A stretch of DNA of 64,000 bases from Streptomyces sp. ATexAB-D23 (GTDB lineage Bacteria; Actinomycetota; Actinomycetes; Streptomycetales; Streptomycetaceae). Under the pieces are notes generated by a model, which worked only from the letters and a program-made list of their open reading frames with translations, did not search any database and was not told the DNA's origin. The stretch's first letter is position 1; each line of letters starts with the position of its first letter. Positions 17,197 through 27,069 of this stretch are shown here, piece by piece. The DNA is taken from the NCBI RefSeq assembly GCF_000373645.1, contig NZ_KB892010.1, forward strand, positions 1-64,000, read 5' to 3'. Both the position numbers and the translations under genes were made by a program.

Positions 17197-20100
17197 CGGT
17201 CTTCTCCCTCTACGTTCATCGCCTGCCACTCGGTCAGAATGTCCTGAACTGCCCGGGCGGCTTCGTCGCCGTGGGAGTTGGTTCGAGATTCTGCGTGGTC
17301 CAAGGCAGCGGTCAGCCACGTCTCGCTGGCCACGAGAAACTCCTGCACGACCTGCACGGTTGCGCCGCGGTCTCGCGCGGCAGCAGTGATGGATGCCGCG
17401 TGGCGCGCAGCATCGGTGGCGTCTGAATCGTCGACTTTACGCAGGTCGTCCTCGAGTTGGTTGAGGATCTTCCAGTCGACGTCGCGGGCACCTTCCAGCA
17501 ACTTGGTGATCTGCTTGAAGGTTGCCCGAGGGATCGAGATGCTCGCGTCCTCGGCGGCCGCGAGGGCGTCGCGTACTGCGGCCAGGACCTGCGCGGAAGT
17601 AGTACCGCGCGGATGATGCTGGCGAATGACGTCCAACTGACCGCGCAGGGAGGCGCTTTGGTTGTTGACGACGTCGATCCAGTTGGCGAAGTTCTTGACG
17701 GCCGGCTTCACGTGGTCCGGCGGCGGTTCCTTCCCTTCCATCTGCCAGTCCCACTGTGTGCACGCCTGACGCAACAGCGGCAGAGTTCGGGCAGCGTCGA
17801 TCAGGCGCGGTTGCCCGTTGCCCTGAGCCACGCCCAGTGCGTTGCGAAGCCATTCGACCAGGGCGGGCCTGTTGGGGAGGTGGGACTCCAGCAGTTTGTT
17901 CCATGCAGGATCGCGGTCGGCTGCGTCCTGACGCTTCCATGAACGCCCGTCATGGAAGGCTGCCGCCAAGAGGTCGGCCTCGTCCATGCCAGGCCATGCA
18001 ACACCAGCCAACGCAGCACCGATGAGCGAAGCCCTCAGTCCGAGGACCAGTTCGTCGTCGGTGATCTGCAGGCTTGTTTGCAGGGCCGTCGTAAAAGACG
18101 CAGCGTAGCGGTCTGCGTCGGCACTCAACCGGCGTACATGCTCTGCTCGTTGCGCGGGGTGGCCGTTCTTCATCAGCAGGATGCTGTGCAGGTAACGACT
18201 GTTTCGCGCGGTCCGCTTGATACGAATGGGTGCGGTCGCAGCGCCGACCAGGTTTTCCGTTGCCCCTTCGATGGAGACCACACGGGCGTTGACGGGCCAC
18301 ACGGCGCGGGCGGTGGTTTGAGATTGTTCCGGCATCAAGGGATCGATCCAGCGGTAGCGCTGGACGACCGCGCCGATGAGTGCGGTGCGCAGCTCCGAAG
18401 CAACGGACTGCAGGAGCACCTGGTCTCGAGTGAGCCAGTCATCCACTGCCTTGAGCTTGGCCAGAAGCGATGGTAGAAGGTCTGATTCAGCGGAGACAGG
18501 AGCGGTCGTCGTCGGCGTGCTGGTGACGGTGCTCCTCTTGTCCCCTTCAGCTTTTACCTGGGCTTTCGGCGTCTGTTTGATCGCTGTGCTGTCGCCAGAG
18601 AAGGTGCGGTGTTCCAAGGCGAAGGCGTCGATGACGGCGTTGGGCAGGGCGTCGGCGTGGGTGGGGGCGTTTCCCCAAAATTCCAGGACAAGCTTGCGGC
18701 GGAAGGCATCCAGGTGGTCCTCAGCCTCGACCACTTCCTGCACTTCGGCAGGCAGTGGGTCATCAACGGCTGCTGTAGGGAACTGAGAACGGAAGCGGGC
18801 GTCGGGGAAGGATCCTTCCTTGAGCGCGGTCGCGTGCTCGACCAGGACAGGACGGATCACGCTTCCCAAAACGGTGCGGGGGACAAACGCGTAAGGGTCG
18901 CTGCGTGGGGCAGTGGCGTGGATGGTGCGCACCAGCGCAGACTCGTTGAAGGGATAGAGCCCAAAGCCCTGGGAGGTTGCCCCGAACTGCTCGTGGCATT
19001 GGGTGATCAGGGGGCAGGATTCGCAGTGGTTGGTGACCTGTCCGTCGTCCGCGCTTTCCAGGGCGTCCCGTCCAAGGCGGGCGGCGTTCAGATACCGCCC
19101 GACGAACGAGGCGATCTCTTCCTCGCCTTGGTCGTCCTGGGTGAAGGGCACGTTGAGGTTGTAGACGTAGCCGGTCGTTGCCCGCACGCGGGTCAGGGCA
19201 GTTTCCGGCAGGTCCTTGAAGTAACCCGTGGTGACAGCCATGAGGGTGCGGATGGGCGCCAGGCTTGCGCTGCCAAAGCGGTTGCCCGCCTCGATGACCG
19301 CATCGAGAAGATCTTTCTGGACGCCCTGAATGAGTGCAAAGTCTTCGATCAGCAAAACGATCTCTTTGCCCTCGCGGGCGTACTCCCGCCGCACCTTGAG
19401 CATGGCGTCCTGCAGGCGGCCGGAGCCCAGGCTGGCTACCTGCTTGACGGCCGTTTCCAAGTGCTGGTTCAGCAGGTCAACGGCAGCCTGCTGCAGGAAG
19501 GGGTTACCCGAGATCGCGCCGACCAGTTTGATCGTGATCTGGGCGGCCTGGTGGAGATCGAGCAGGTCGGTCGGTAGATCGTCGATAGTGAAGGCCATGG
19601 GACGGTCTGGTTCGCCACCCGCGCGGTCATGAAGCAGCTGCTCTGCCAGTTCGGTGATGAACTTGCCCTGGGCGAGCATGGAGGCACTCACGTGGGGGTC
19701 TTGCAAGATGACGGTCAGGCCGCGGGGGCCGGCCAGGGGGCGGGCGTGCTGCGGAACGTCGCGGACTGTGGTGGCGGCCAGGGATTCACTCAGTGCGTTG
19801 ACCAGTCGCCTGCTGAGCGTGGCGACGTCCATGCTGTCGGTGAAGCGATGGATGTCGTCGCGCAGTTTGGCCAGGTTGCCGTCCTGGACGCTGGCGAGGA
19901 GGGCGTCGATGACGGCCCGCAGACTCGTCTTGGCCTTTTCCAGGTAGATGACCTTGCGCTTGGCCGAGTCGGGCAGCGTTTCGCCTACCCAGCGCACCAG
20001 GTGGGATTTTCCCGTGCCGGAGTCACCCACAATCGGCACCAAAAGTGCACCGGTGTCGGATTTCAGTGCAAGGAACTCATCGCGGACGGTTTTCTCGTCG

Positions 20101-20270
20101 ACCAGGGCGCCGTCGGCCAAAACGGAGCGCCCGTCCAGGCGGGAGCGGCGGATACGCAGCGGTGCATGCGTGGCCAGGAAGACCGCTCGGGAAGGGCTGA
20201 CTGCTTCGGTGTTGATCGTCGTAGCTGCCGTTTCAGGCTTCCAGCACAAAAAGCCGCGAAGGTCAGCCAT
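17193..20270 (-). CDS. dpdH: DpdH, P-loop ATPase
   Basis: A 1025-residue protein with an N-terminal STAND/AAA-like ATPase core: Walker A VGDSGTGKSH at 81-90 and a hydrophobic Walker B strand ending in Glu-Asp (IVLLIEDFALIQ, about residue 310). A C-x2-C-x5-C cluster (CESCPLITQC) near residues 420-430 may bind zinc or iron. A charged linker precedes a long helical C-terminal half. It overlaps dpdG by eight bases. In the Dpd system it likely senses or acts on DNA with the helicases; the mechanism is not known. Confidence 0.78.
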   Translation of the reverse strand: MADLRGFLCWKPETAATTINTEAVSPSRAVFLATHAPLRIRRSRLDGRSVLADGALVDEKTVRDEFLALKSDTGALLVPIVGDSGTGKSHLVRWVGETLPDSAKRKVIYLEKAKTSLRAVIDALLASVQDGNLAKLRDDIHRFTDSMDVATLSRRLVNALSESLAATTVRDVPQHARPLAGPRGLTVILQDPHVSASMLAQGKFITELAEQLLHDRAGGEPDRPMAFTIDDLPTDLLDLHQAAQITIKLVGAISGNPFLQQAAVDLLNQHLETAVKQVASLGSGRLQDAMLKVRREYAREGKEIVLLIEDFALIQGVQKDLLDAVIEAGNRFGSASLAPIRTLMAVTTGYFKDLPETALTRVRATTGYVYNLNVPFTQDDQGEEEIASFVGRYLNAARLGRDALESADDGQVTNHCESCPLITQCHEQFGATSQGFGLYPFNESALVRTIHATAPRSDPYAFVPRTVLGSVIRPVLVEHATALKEGSFPDARFRSQFPTAAVDDPLPAEVQEVVEAEDHLDAFRRKLVLEFWGNAPTHADALPNAVIDAFALEHRTFSGDSTAIKQTPKAQVKAEGDKRSTVTSTPTTTAPVSAESDLLPSLLAKLKAVDDWLTRDQVLLQSVASELRTALIGAVVQRYRWIDPLMPEQSQTTARAVWPVNARVVSIEGATENLVGAATAPIRIKRTARNSRYLHSILLMKNGHPAQRAEHVRRLSADADRYAASFTTALQTSLQITDDELVLGLRASLIGAALAGVAWPGMDEADLLAAAFHDGRSWKRQDAADRDPAWNKLLESHLPNRPALVEWLRNALGVAQGNGQPRLIDAARTLPLLRQACTQWDWQMEGKEPPPDHVKPAVKNFANWIDVVNNQSASLRGQLDVIRQHHPRGTTSAQVLAAVRDALAAAEDASISIPRATFKQITKLLEGARDVDWKILNQLEDDLRKVDDSDATDAARHAASITAAARDRGATVQVVQEFLVASETWLTAALDHAESRTNSHGDEAARAVQDILTEWQAMNVEGEDR

Positions 20271-21153
20271 TCTGGTCCTCCGAGATGACGATGTCGGACA
20301 CGTAGTGCGAGGGGCGGTCGGGGTCGTGAAGGCTCAGGATGCGCTGCGCATCGGCATCTTGCTGCAGAACGAGCCAGCCCTCGTCTTCACCGCGCAGGAG
20401 AGCAAAGGACAAGGCAGGGCCAGCCGATCGTGCTCCTGGGTCGGGGATTCCCAAGGCCGTGGCGTACTCACCGCCGGGAAGCACCGGTAGGGCTGTGCGC
20501 AGGGCCTGGGCGGCGTCAACGGCGTTGACGCGTTCCCCGATCCCCCACATCGTCAGCATGGTCTGTTTGATGGCTGCCGTGCAGTCCGGCGACAGGGGCC
20601 CCTTGCCCGAGGTGGGCAGCAAGGGAGTCGCTCCGAAGCCCAGGGCGGGGGCCCAGTGCACGAAGCGATTCCAGCGGGTGTCATTTTTGGAAGCGGTGCC
20701 CGCTTCGGGGTTGAGGTCGACAGACTGCTCAAGCTGAGCGATATCCCAAGTGGCGGCTTCGCCCAGGGGGTCTCGGGACAAGAACCACACGAGCGTACGG
20801 GTCAGGTCCCGCGGACCGGTCTGCGAAGGATCCTGTGCCAGTCCCGCATTGAGGTCACTGTCCAAGACAGCACGGCGAAGGCAGGCAGCGAACGCGGCGA
20901 AGTGCGTGCCGTCCACGCTCACAGCATGTCCAGCGAGCCGGATGCGGTTGTCTTCCTCTGCGATCAGCCCCAGGTCCCGCAGGGTGCGTACGGTTTGATC
21001 GAAGGTCTTGTTCTCCTTTCCCTCGGTGAGCGAGGGCGGAGCCAAGAACGACCGTGCCCGGTCGACGGGCAGTGGCTTGCCTTCTGCGGCAAGCAGTCGA
21101 ACCACGGCCCACATAAAGGGTGGTACCGAGGCTTCCACATTCAGCAGGGCCAT
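20263..21153 (-). CDS. dpdG: DpdG-like protein
   Basis: A 296-residue protein. The ATG at 21153 is preferred because it overlaps the dpdF stop in a TGATG junction; an earlier in-frame start lies within dpdF. The first 75 residues (PPFMWAVVRLLAAEGKPLPV, then a FDQTVRTLRDLGLI helix and RIRLAG strand) look like a winged helix, so it may bind DNA. The rest is unassigned. It sits between RecQ-like DpdF and ATPase DpdH, and the name rests on that conserved gene order. Confidence 0.6.
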   Translation of the reverse strand: MALLNVEASVPPFMWAVVRLLAAEGKPLPVDRARSFLAPPSLTEGKENKTFDQTVRTLRDLGLIAEEDNRIRLAGHAVSVDGTHFAAFAACLRRAVLDSDLNAGLAQDPSQTGPRDLTRTLVWFLSRDPLGEAATWDIAQLEQSVDLNPEAGTASKNDTRWNRFVHWAPALGFGATPLLPTSGKGPLSPDCTAAIKQTMLTMWGIGERVNAVDAAQALRTALPVLPGGEYATALGIPDPGARSAGPALSFALLRGEDEGWLVLQQDADAQRILSLHDPDRPSHYVSDIVISEDQNG

Positions 21154-23747
21154 CAGAAAGACTCCAGGGCAGTACGTACCCACAGGTGGGCGCGGTGGAT
21201 GGCAATGAGAGGGGCTTTGGGGCGGTCCGGATGCGTCAGGGACCGGGGATGCAGCAGGTACGTCACATCCTGGGACTCAAAACGCATCGCCGCTTCCGGC
21301 CCCATGACGGAATCCTCCGGGTCCATGAGCCAGACCAGGGGGTTGGTGTAGCGGTCGAGGAGGTCTCCATCGGAGTCCACGATGAGGGGATGCGGGCGCA
21401 CGTCGCGCTGCAGTCGTCGGGTGGAAAGGCGGCTGATTCCCGGACCGCCCACGGCCGACATCCCCCGTGCCGCCAACCGCTCGAGCAGTTCGGGTATGAG
21501 TTCGTTGAACTCTTGTTGGGTTTCCCAGTAGATGGAAAGACACGAAAGGTCTGTCCTGAAGCGCTGCAGGGGATCTGCGCTGCTGGTGGGCCAGGACGGC
21601 ACCGGGGGCCGGGGTTCCACGGCCAGTCGGTAGTAGCCGGCAGCACTCCCGCGCGCGGGGCCGTTCTTACGGCAGTGCGGGCACCCGCGGCAGGTGACTG
21701 CAGTGGGCAAGGTGCCCCCCTGGTACGGCACGCGATAATGCTCTGCCAGTGCCTCGCCCCAGCAGCGTTCACTGCGCAAAATGGTGCGCAGTCGCCCGCC
21801 CGCACTGTGCTGGTCGGCGATGATCTGCTGACGCACCTGGTTGAAGTGGGCGCCAAAGTAGTCAAGGTCATTGGTTTGGCCGTCGGCGAGGATGATGTCG
21901 AACTGCTTGCCCAGTGCGGCATAGAACGCATCGGATCGCTGCTGCCAGGCTGCGTCGGTTTCCTCAGGTGCGCGCACAGGCGGCTCAGGGATGGTCACCG
22001 TGATTAGGCCGGCTCTGACCATCAGGTTGAGGATGCGTTCGTTCCAGGTGCGATGTTGGTTGAAGCCTTCGTGCATATCGGCGGGCAGGGAATCAAGGCT
22101 GATCCGGTAGGCGCCGCTGGGGGTGCGAATGCGGTCGCGCCACATGGCCCGCCATCGTTTCCAGGCACGCTTGGTCGTCAGTTGCGGATCGCGGTTGAGG
22201 CGTTCGGCCAACTCCTCATCGCCGGGGGCGGTGGCCATGTAGGCGATGCAGGGGTTGCCGTCGCGCCCTGCGCGGCCGACTTCCTGGTAGTAGCGATCGG
22301 TGGTTTCCGGCAGGCAGGCGTGAACGACGGTGCGTACGTCGGCGAGGTCGACTCCCAGACCAAAGGCTGAGGTGCCGACGACCACGTCAAACCGGGTCGG
22401 GCTGGGCCCGGCAGGCGTGGAGCCCGCCCAGCCTTCCAGGGCAGCACGACGATCATCGTCCTTGGAGTCGCCGGTCACCTGGGTCACGCGGCGGAAGCCC
22501 ACTGAGCGAAGCCGCTCAGCCCAGGCTTCGGCGTCCTTGACGCGCGTCGTGTACAGCGCCAGCGGCTTGGGCAGCATGGCGACGGCCTCGATGACGGCTT
22601 CCTGCCGCGTTTCCGGGTCCGGGCAGGTGTCGACGTAGTAGCTGGGCTCGTGGCGCAGTTGCGCCGCCCAGACCACCTGCGCCTGTCCTGGTTCGGCAAA
22701 CAGTTGTTCCAGCAGGATGACCTGGCGGCTGGTGAGGGTGGCGCTCATGGCCACGGTCACCGGGGCCTGCCCTGCGGGGGCCTTGTGCAGCCAGGTGCGC
22801 CGGTGGCTGGCCATGGTTTGAAAATCGGGCCGAAAGCCTGTGCCCCACTGCTCGACCAGGTGTGCTTCATCGATGATGAAGTACTGCAGCAGTCCCGCCT
22901 CGGCAGCATCCTCCAGCGGCTTCTTCAGCGCCGTCACCACTGCTTCGGGCGAGGTGAACAGCAGGCGCTGGCGGCCGGTGCGGACGTCGTCGCAGATCTG
23001 CTGCTTGACCTCCTGCGGCAGGCCGCTGGTATAGGCGTAGCGTCCGGTCGGGCTTCGTTTGCCTTGCCGTTCAAGGGTGGCTTGCGTTCTGGCTTCCATG
23101 TCCAGGGCCAGGATGACGGTGGGCACGACCACAACGGACACGCCCCCGCGGGCACCGGCCAGCAGGGCTGAAGCCTGTGCGACCGCGGTCTTGCCGTGTC
23201 CGGTGGGCAGGCACGCGATCGTCGTGGTGCCGGCGGGGGCGAGTGCGACCGCTCGGGCCGCCTGCTGCTGTCCGACGGAGACGTACTCCTGGTATCCCAA
23301 GGCCTCGTGCCAAAAGGGATCGGCAGGCTGAGGTTCAAGGTGTCGCCGGAGCGGCGAGTCCTCTCCGAGGTAGACCTGTTCCAGATCCTTTTGAGCGTTG
23401 TCTTGTGCTTCGGGCGTCAGCGCTCGCGGGTGCCACGGTTGGGCGAAGACCCGCAGGCCTCGCGCGGTTGGAAGGGTCCGGCAGGCCATCTGTTCCCACT
23501 GCTCGCGGCTGGGCAGTGCCGGATCCAGGGGGACGTCGAGCCCGGTGTGGTTTCCCCTGACGGCAGCCTCCAGCAGCACCTGGCGGGTCAGCGCCGCAAT
23601 GTCGCGCCAGGCGACCGCCTGGGTGTGCTGTGCCGCCTGGTCGGCCAGGGCGTCCTGCAGCCGTCGCAGGGTGCCGGCAGCCGTCTTCGACGGTATCTGG
23701 GGCCATGCGGCAAACAATTCCTGGGCCTGCGCCCACGCATCACTCAT
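21153..23747 (-). CDS. dpdF: DpdF, RecQ-like DNA helicase
   Basis: An 864-residue superfamily-2 helicase. The start ATG at 23747 lies eight bases inside dpdE. Motifs include Walker A ACLPTGHGKTAVA (178-190), DEAH in YFIIDEAHLVEQWGTGFRPD, VAMSATLTSRQ as motif III, and motif VI QEVGRAGRDG. A Cys-rich stretch (CRGCPHCRKNG) in the C-terminal third sits where RecQ enzymes have a zinc-binding domain. A long N-terminal extension (1-150) precedes the helicase core. It is a putative unwinding engine of the restriction arm. Confidence 0.85.
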   Translation of the reverse strand: MSDAWAQAQELFAAWPQIPSKTAAGTLRRLQDALADQAAQHTQAVAWRDIAALTRQVLLEAAVRGNHTGLDVPLDPALPSREQWEQMACRTLPTARGLRVFAQPWHPRALTPEAQDNAQKDLEQVYLGEDSPLRRHLEPQPADPFWHEALGYQEYVSVGQQQAARAVALAPAGTTTIACLPTGHGKTAVAQASALLAGARGGVSVVVVPTVILALDMEARTQATLERQGKRSPTGRYAYTSGLPQEVKQQICDDVRTGRQRLLFTSPEAVVTALKKPLEDAAEAGLLQYFIIDEAHLVEQWGTGFRPDFQTMASHRRTWLHKAPAGQAPVTVAMSATLTSRQVILLEQLFAEPGQAQVVWAAQLRHEPSYYVDTCPDPETRQEAVIEAVAMLPKPLALYTTRVKDAEAWAERLRSVGFRRVTQVTGDSKDDDRRAALEGWAGSTPAGPSPTRFDVVVGTSAFGLGVDLADVRTVVHACLPETTDRYYQEVGRAGRDGNPCIAYMATAPGDEELAERLNRDPQLTTKRAWKRWRAMWRDRIRTPSGAYRISLDSLPADMHEGFNQHRTWNERILNLMVRAGLITVTIPEPPVRAPEETDAAWQQRSDAFYAALGKQFDIILADGQTNDLDYFGAHFNQVRQQIIADQHSAGGRLRTILRSERCWGEALAEHYRVPYQGGTLPTAVTCRGCPHCRKNGPARGSAAGYYRLAVEPRPPVPSWPTSSADPLQRFRTDLSCLSIYWETQQEFNELIPELLERLAARGMSAVGGPGISRLSTRRLQRDVRPHPLIVDSDGDLLDRYTNPLVWLMDPEDSVMGPEAAMRFESQDVTYLLHPRSLTHPDRPKAPLIAIHRAHLWVRTALESF

Positions 23748-26700
23748 GGTGCTCCGCCTTCCGGAAGCCGCCGCGCACGATGCAGGTGGCAGCCACCACG
23801 CGCACCGAGGGGCGGATGAGCCCCTCCACGAGATCGCCTGCCACGGCAACATCCAGCAGATAGCTCTCGGTATCCCCCAGCAGATGACCGGCTGCCTGGC
23901 GCGCCTGGGCCTGGGCGGTTGCGACGGCGAGTTGCTGGCGTGCCTGCTCCTGCGCCGTGGTGCACCTGCTCACGAGGTCGGTCGCCTGGAACAGGTGGGC
24001 CCGGGCCGCGCCCTCGGCCGCTTGTGCCGCATGCCGGTACTCCTGCCAGCCACCGAACACAGCCAGCAGTTGGCCCTGGTTGGTGACATTGTAGTTCTGA
24101 TCTCTCTTCGTTTCCTTGCCGTTCTTGTCCTTGCCGTAGGGGGCATTCAGCCAGGCGCAGACCGCCGGGTCGGCCAGAGCCGTGGGGTGCCCCGCGCGCG
24201 TCCACACCTTGAGGGTGAACGGGGGCATGAGGCGATCAGCCTGACGCCTCAGCGCGCGCCGGGCCTCCGGTACGTCTTCGAGGCGGCGCAGTGCGGCACT
24301 GATGTCCGCTTCCACGAGATACTCGAGTCCGAAGTAGGCCTCATCGGCTCCGCGACAGGTGGGGTCGAAGCGGCGGAAAGCTGTGGCCTGACCGCATTCA
24401 TCGGTGAAGACGATGTCGGCGAGCAGGTCCACGAAGGGGTTGCCCGCGCGAAACAGCCTGGTTCCCGGGGCCCGCAACGCGGTGGACCGGTTGAAGACTC
24501 CCTGCGTCATGTCGGCATGCATGCGCTCGGCAGCTGCTTTGTAGCGGCGTGGGTCGATCAGCGGGCGTGAGGAAGCAACGTCGAAGTAATCGCGCTGGTG
24601 GCCTGCGACGGTACGCGTGCCGTGCCGGAAGCCCAGGCCGCCGTTGTTTCGGTCGGCGTAGTGCACCAGGTCCGTCCGCAGACGTGGCCAGTCTTGTTCC
24701 AGGCGATCCAGGGCGGCAGCAATCTGCCGTGTCTGCTCCGACGCCTCATGTACGGACTCCAGCATGTCCATGGTGTCGATATCCCGCTTGGCCTGGCGCA
24801 GTTCTTCGCGGATGCTGGGCGCCAGCGAGGTCAGCCGCCCCGGACCGTCGACGAGGGCTTGCCCCCACACACCGGGCAGCCCATCAGCAATGATGTCCTG
24901 CAGGGTAGAGACAGATGCGGTGAACAGGTCGTATCCCTCGTGCAGCACACGCGCCCACGCGCCGCAAAACGCCTCATCGCCTTCGCGGTCGCCCACGCGG
25001 AACTGCTGCGCCGGCCGGTTTTGGCGCAGCGATTCCACCCCGCGGTAGCGGTCCACGCGTCCGATCCGCTGCTCCAACCGGTTGGGATACCACGGCAGGC
25101 GCACGTGCACCACCGTGTCGGCGAGTTGCAGGTTCAGCCCGTCCTCGGCGGATGCGTCAACGACAAGGATCTGGGACTTCGTGGTGTCGCCTGCCGTGCG
25201 CCAAGCCAGCACGGCCTGCTCGCAGGCGTCCGATCCGACGTCGAGGGTGTGCAGGCCCACGACGGCCGCGGGTGCCTGCTCGCGCAGCGCATCGGCGACC
25301 TGCCCGGCCAGGCTTCCAGGGCCGCAGAAGATCACCGCCCTGGTTCCGGGGCGGACCACCGACAGCAGCGCCTTAGCCAGGACCGTACGGGCCGATACAC
25401 CGGAGTGGTCGGCGTACTCCTGAATGTAGGCGTCCAGCAGGTCACTCTCGCCGGGCACCGGGGCCGGCGCGGCAAGGTAGCCGCGTTCCTGATCGGTGAG
25501 TCCTGCCTGGTCGGCGGCTCGACTGTCGTGGTGCACGCGCCAGCGCAAGGCAGAGAGCACGTCCTTGAACAGGGCCCCGGCCCGTGAGGCGAGTACCGCC
25601 AGCGCCATGCCGTAGGCGGTCTGCTGGGTTTCGTCGGCTTCGGTGTCCAGCAGGTGATCAGCGATCAGGGTGCGCCATTGCAGCAGCAGCGCCTGGGCCA
25701 ACTGGTGTTCCCCGGATTCCACCGCGAGCAGGCGCGGGCGGGTACGTCCCCGCACTTCGTAGGGCACCAGGTCCGATGCTTCGTCGTCGCGCAGCACGGA
25801 GGCGCGGCGGTGGCGGATCACTCGTCGGTGCAGGCGGTAGGTCTCACTGAGGTGAGCCCTCAGTGCCTCGACGCGCACTTCCAGTTCCGGGGCCTGCTCC
25901 TCGTCCGCCAGTTCGTCGTCGTCGGTGAGCAGCGCCAGCACCTCGGTGGCCAGACCGTCGAAGTGGCCATCGTGGGGCACCAACTCACGCAGGTTGTGGA
26001 TGGTCATCGGCAGCAGTGCCGGGAAGTAGGCATCCAACTGGAAGGCGCCGTCGGCGAAGTCTTTGCGCCGCCGGTAGCGCTCTTCGAAGGCGGCACGGTC
26101 GTCCCAGCGGTACAGGTGTTTATCCAGGAGGTGCAGCAGGCCCAGGTGGGTGACGTAATGTGAGGTCACCGGGGTGGCCGACAACAGCAGCAGGCGCGTG
26201 GCCGAGTGGGCGATGCCGCACAGTTCGCGGTAGGGCGACTGCGTCGGCTCGGTGATCGTCTGGACGAGAAGGTGCGCCTCATCGACGATCAGCAGGTCAG
26301 CCTCGCGGTAGGTAGCCCACTTGTCGGGGGTGTCGTGAGCGGTGAAGGTGATGCGTGCTTCGGGGAAGTCATCGATGAAGAACTTCTCCAGCATTTCGCT
26401 GCGCCATTGCCTGACCAGGGGCGCCGGCGCGAGCACGACAACTCGCGCGCGAGGGTTGTCGATCAGCGTCTGGCGAAAGATGTAGCCGGCTTGGACGGTT
26501 TTGCCCAGGCCCACCTCATCGGCCAGCAGGTAGCGCTGCACGGGGTCGGAAAGGACGGTCAGCGCGGCCTGGATCTGATGGGGGTAGATCTCGACAGCAG
26601 AAGACAGCAGGGCCGGGATACTTCCGCTGGCGCCGCGCTGGGCGATGAGGCCGTGCAGCATCGGCAGGCGGGCATCGTGGAAGTAGCCGGATTCGTTGCC

Positions 26701-27069
26701 TCCCGCGCCCAGTGTTGCCACCGGGTTCCTCACGGGCTGGTCCCAGCGCACGTGCAACTCTGTCGTGCGCACCGGCGGATGCACGTTCGGATGATTGGGG
26801 AACCGGACGTAGTACACGCCTGGGTCGCTCCCCTGAACCCGCCCCACGAACCAGACGCCCGTGCTCGGGTCACGCCGATACACGCGGGTCTGGTCGGGCA
26901 GGCTGACCGGCGTGCACAGGTGCGCAGCCACCCACTGCGTGTGAACAACCGGTTCCGCTATCGACTCGAAGAAGTCGACCTTGACGTTGTCGCCCTCGAC
27001 TGCCGTGACACGCCCAACCCCCGGAGAACCGACAAACCGAACAAAACTCCCCACCCTTGGCCTTGACAT
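23740..27069 (-). CDS. dpdE: DpdE, SNF2/RapA-like helicase
   Basis: First gene of the leftward eight-gene operon, 1109 residues. SNF2-family motifs are LLADEVGLGKTVQAG (181-195), LLIVDEAHLLV (near 255), LLLSATPV and RIGRVDRYRG as motif VI. The first 110 residues contain Tudor/KOW-like strands (GSFVRFVGSPGVGRV, VYYVRFPN), as in RapA. An ATG at 27069 with AAGGA six bases upstream is preferred over the adjoining GTG at 27072. SNF2 translocases in defence systems usually move along duplex DNA; here it would search for unmodified sites. Confidence 0.87.
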   Translation of the reverse strand: MSRPRVGSFVRFVGSPGVGRVTAVEGDNVKVDFFESIAEPVVHTQWVAAHLCTPVSLPDQTRVYRRDPSTGVWFVGRVQGSDPGVYYVRFPNHPNVHPPVRTTELHVRWDQPVRNPVATLGAGGNESGYFHDARLPMLHGLIAQRGASGSIPALLSSAVEIYPHQIQAALTVLSDPVQRYLLADEVGLGKTVQAGYIFRQTLIDNPRARVVVLAPAPLVRQWRSEMLEKFFIDDFPEARITFTAHDTPDKWATYREADLLIVDEAHLLVQTITEPTQSPYRELCGIAHSATRLLLLSATPVTSHYVTHLGLLHLLDKHLYRWDDRAAFEERYRRRKDFADGAFQLDAYFPALLPMTIHNLRELVPHDGHFDGLATEVLALLTDDDELADEEQAPELEVRVEALRAHLSETYRLHRRVIRHRRASVLRDDEASDLVPYEVRGRTRPRLLAVESGEHQLAQALLLQWRTLIADHLLDTEADETQQTAYGMALAVLASRAGALFKDVLSALRWRVHHDSRAADQAGLTDQERGYLAAPAPVPGESDLLDAYIQEYADHSGVSARTVLAKALLSVVRPGTRAVIFCGPGSLAGQVADALREQAPAAVVGLHTLDVGSDACEQAVLAWRTAGDTTKSQILVVDASAEDGLNLQLADTVVHVRLPWYPNRLEQRIGRVDRYRGVESLRQNRPAQQFRVGDREGDEAFCGAWARVLHEGYDLFTASVSTLQDIIADGLPGVWGQALVDGPGRLTSLAPSIREELRQAKRDIDTMDMLESVHEASEQTRQIAAALDRLEQDWPRLRTDLVHYADRNNGGLGFRHGTRTVAGHQRDYFDVASSRPLIDPRRYKAAAERMHADMTQGVFNRSTALRAPGTRLFRAGNPFVDLLADIVFTDECGQATAFRRFDPTCRGADEAYFGLEYLVEADISAALRRLEDVPEARRALRRQADRLMPPFTLKVWTRAGHPTALADPAVCAWLNAPYGKDKNGKETKRDQNYNVTNQGQLLAVFGGWQEYRHAAQAAEGAARAHLFQATDLVSRCTTAQEQARQQLAVATAQAQARQAAGHLLGDTESYLLDVAVAGDLVEGLIRPSVRVVAATCIVRGGFRKAEHHE

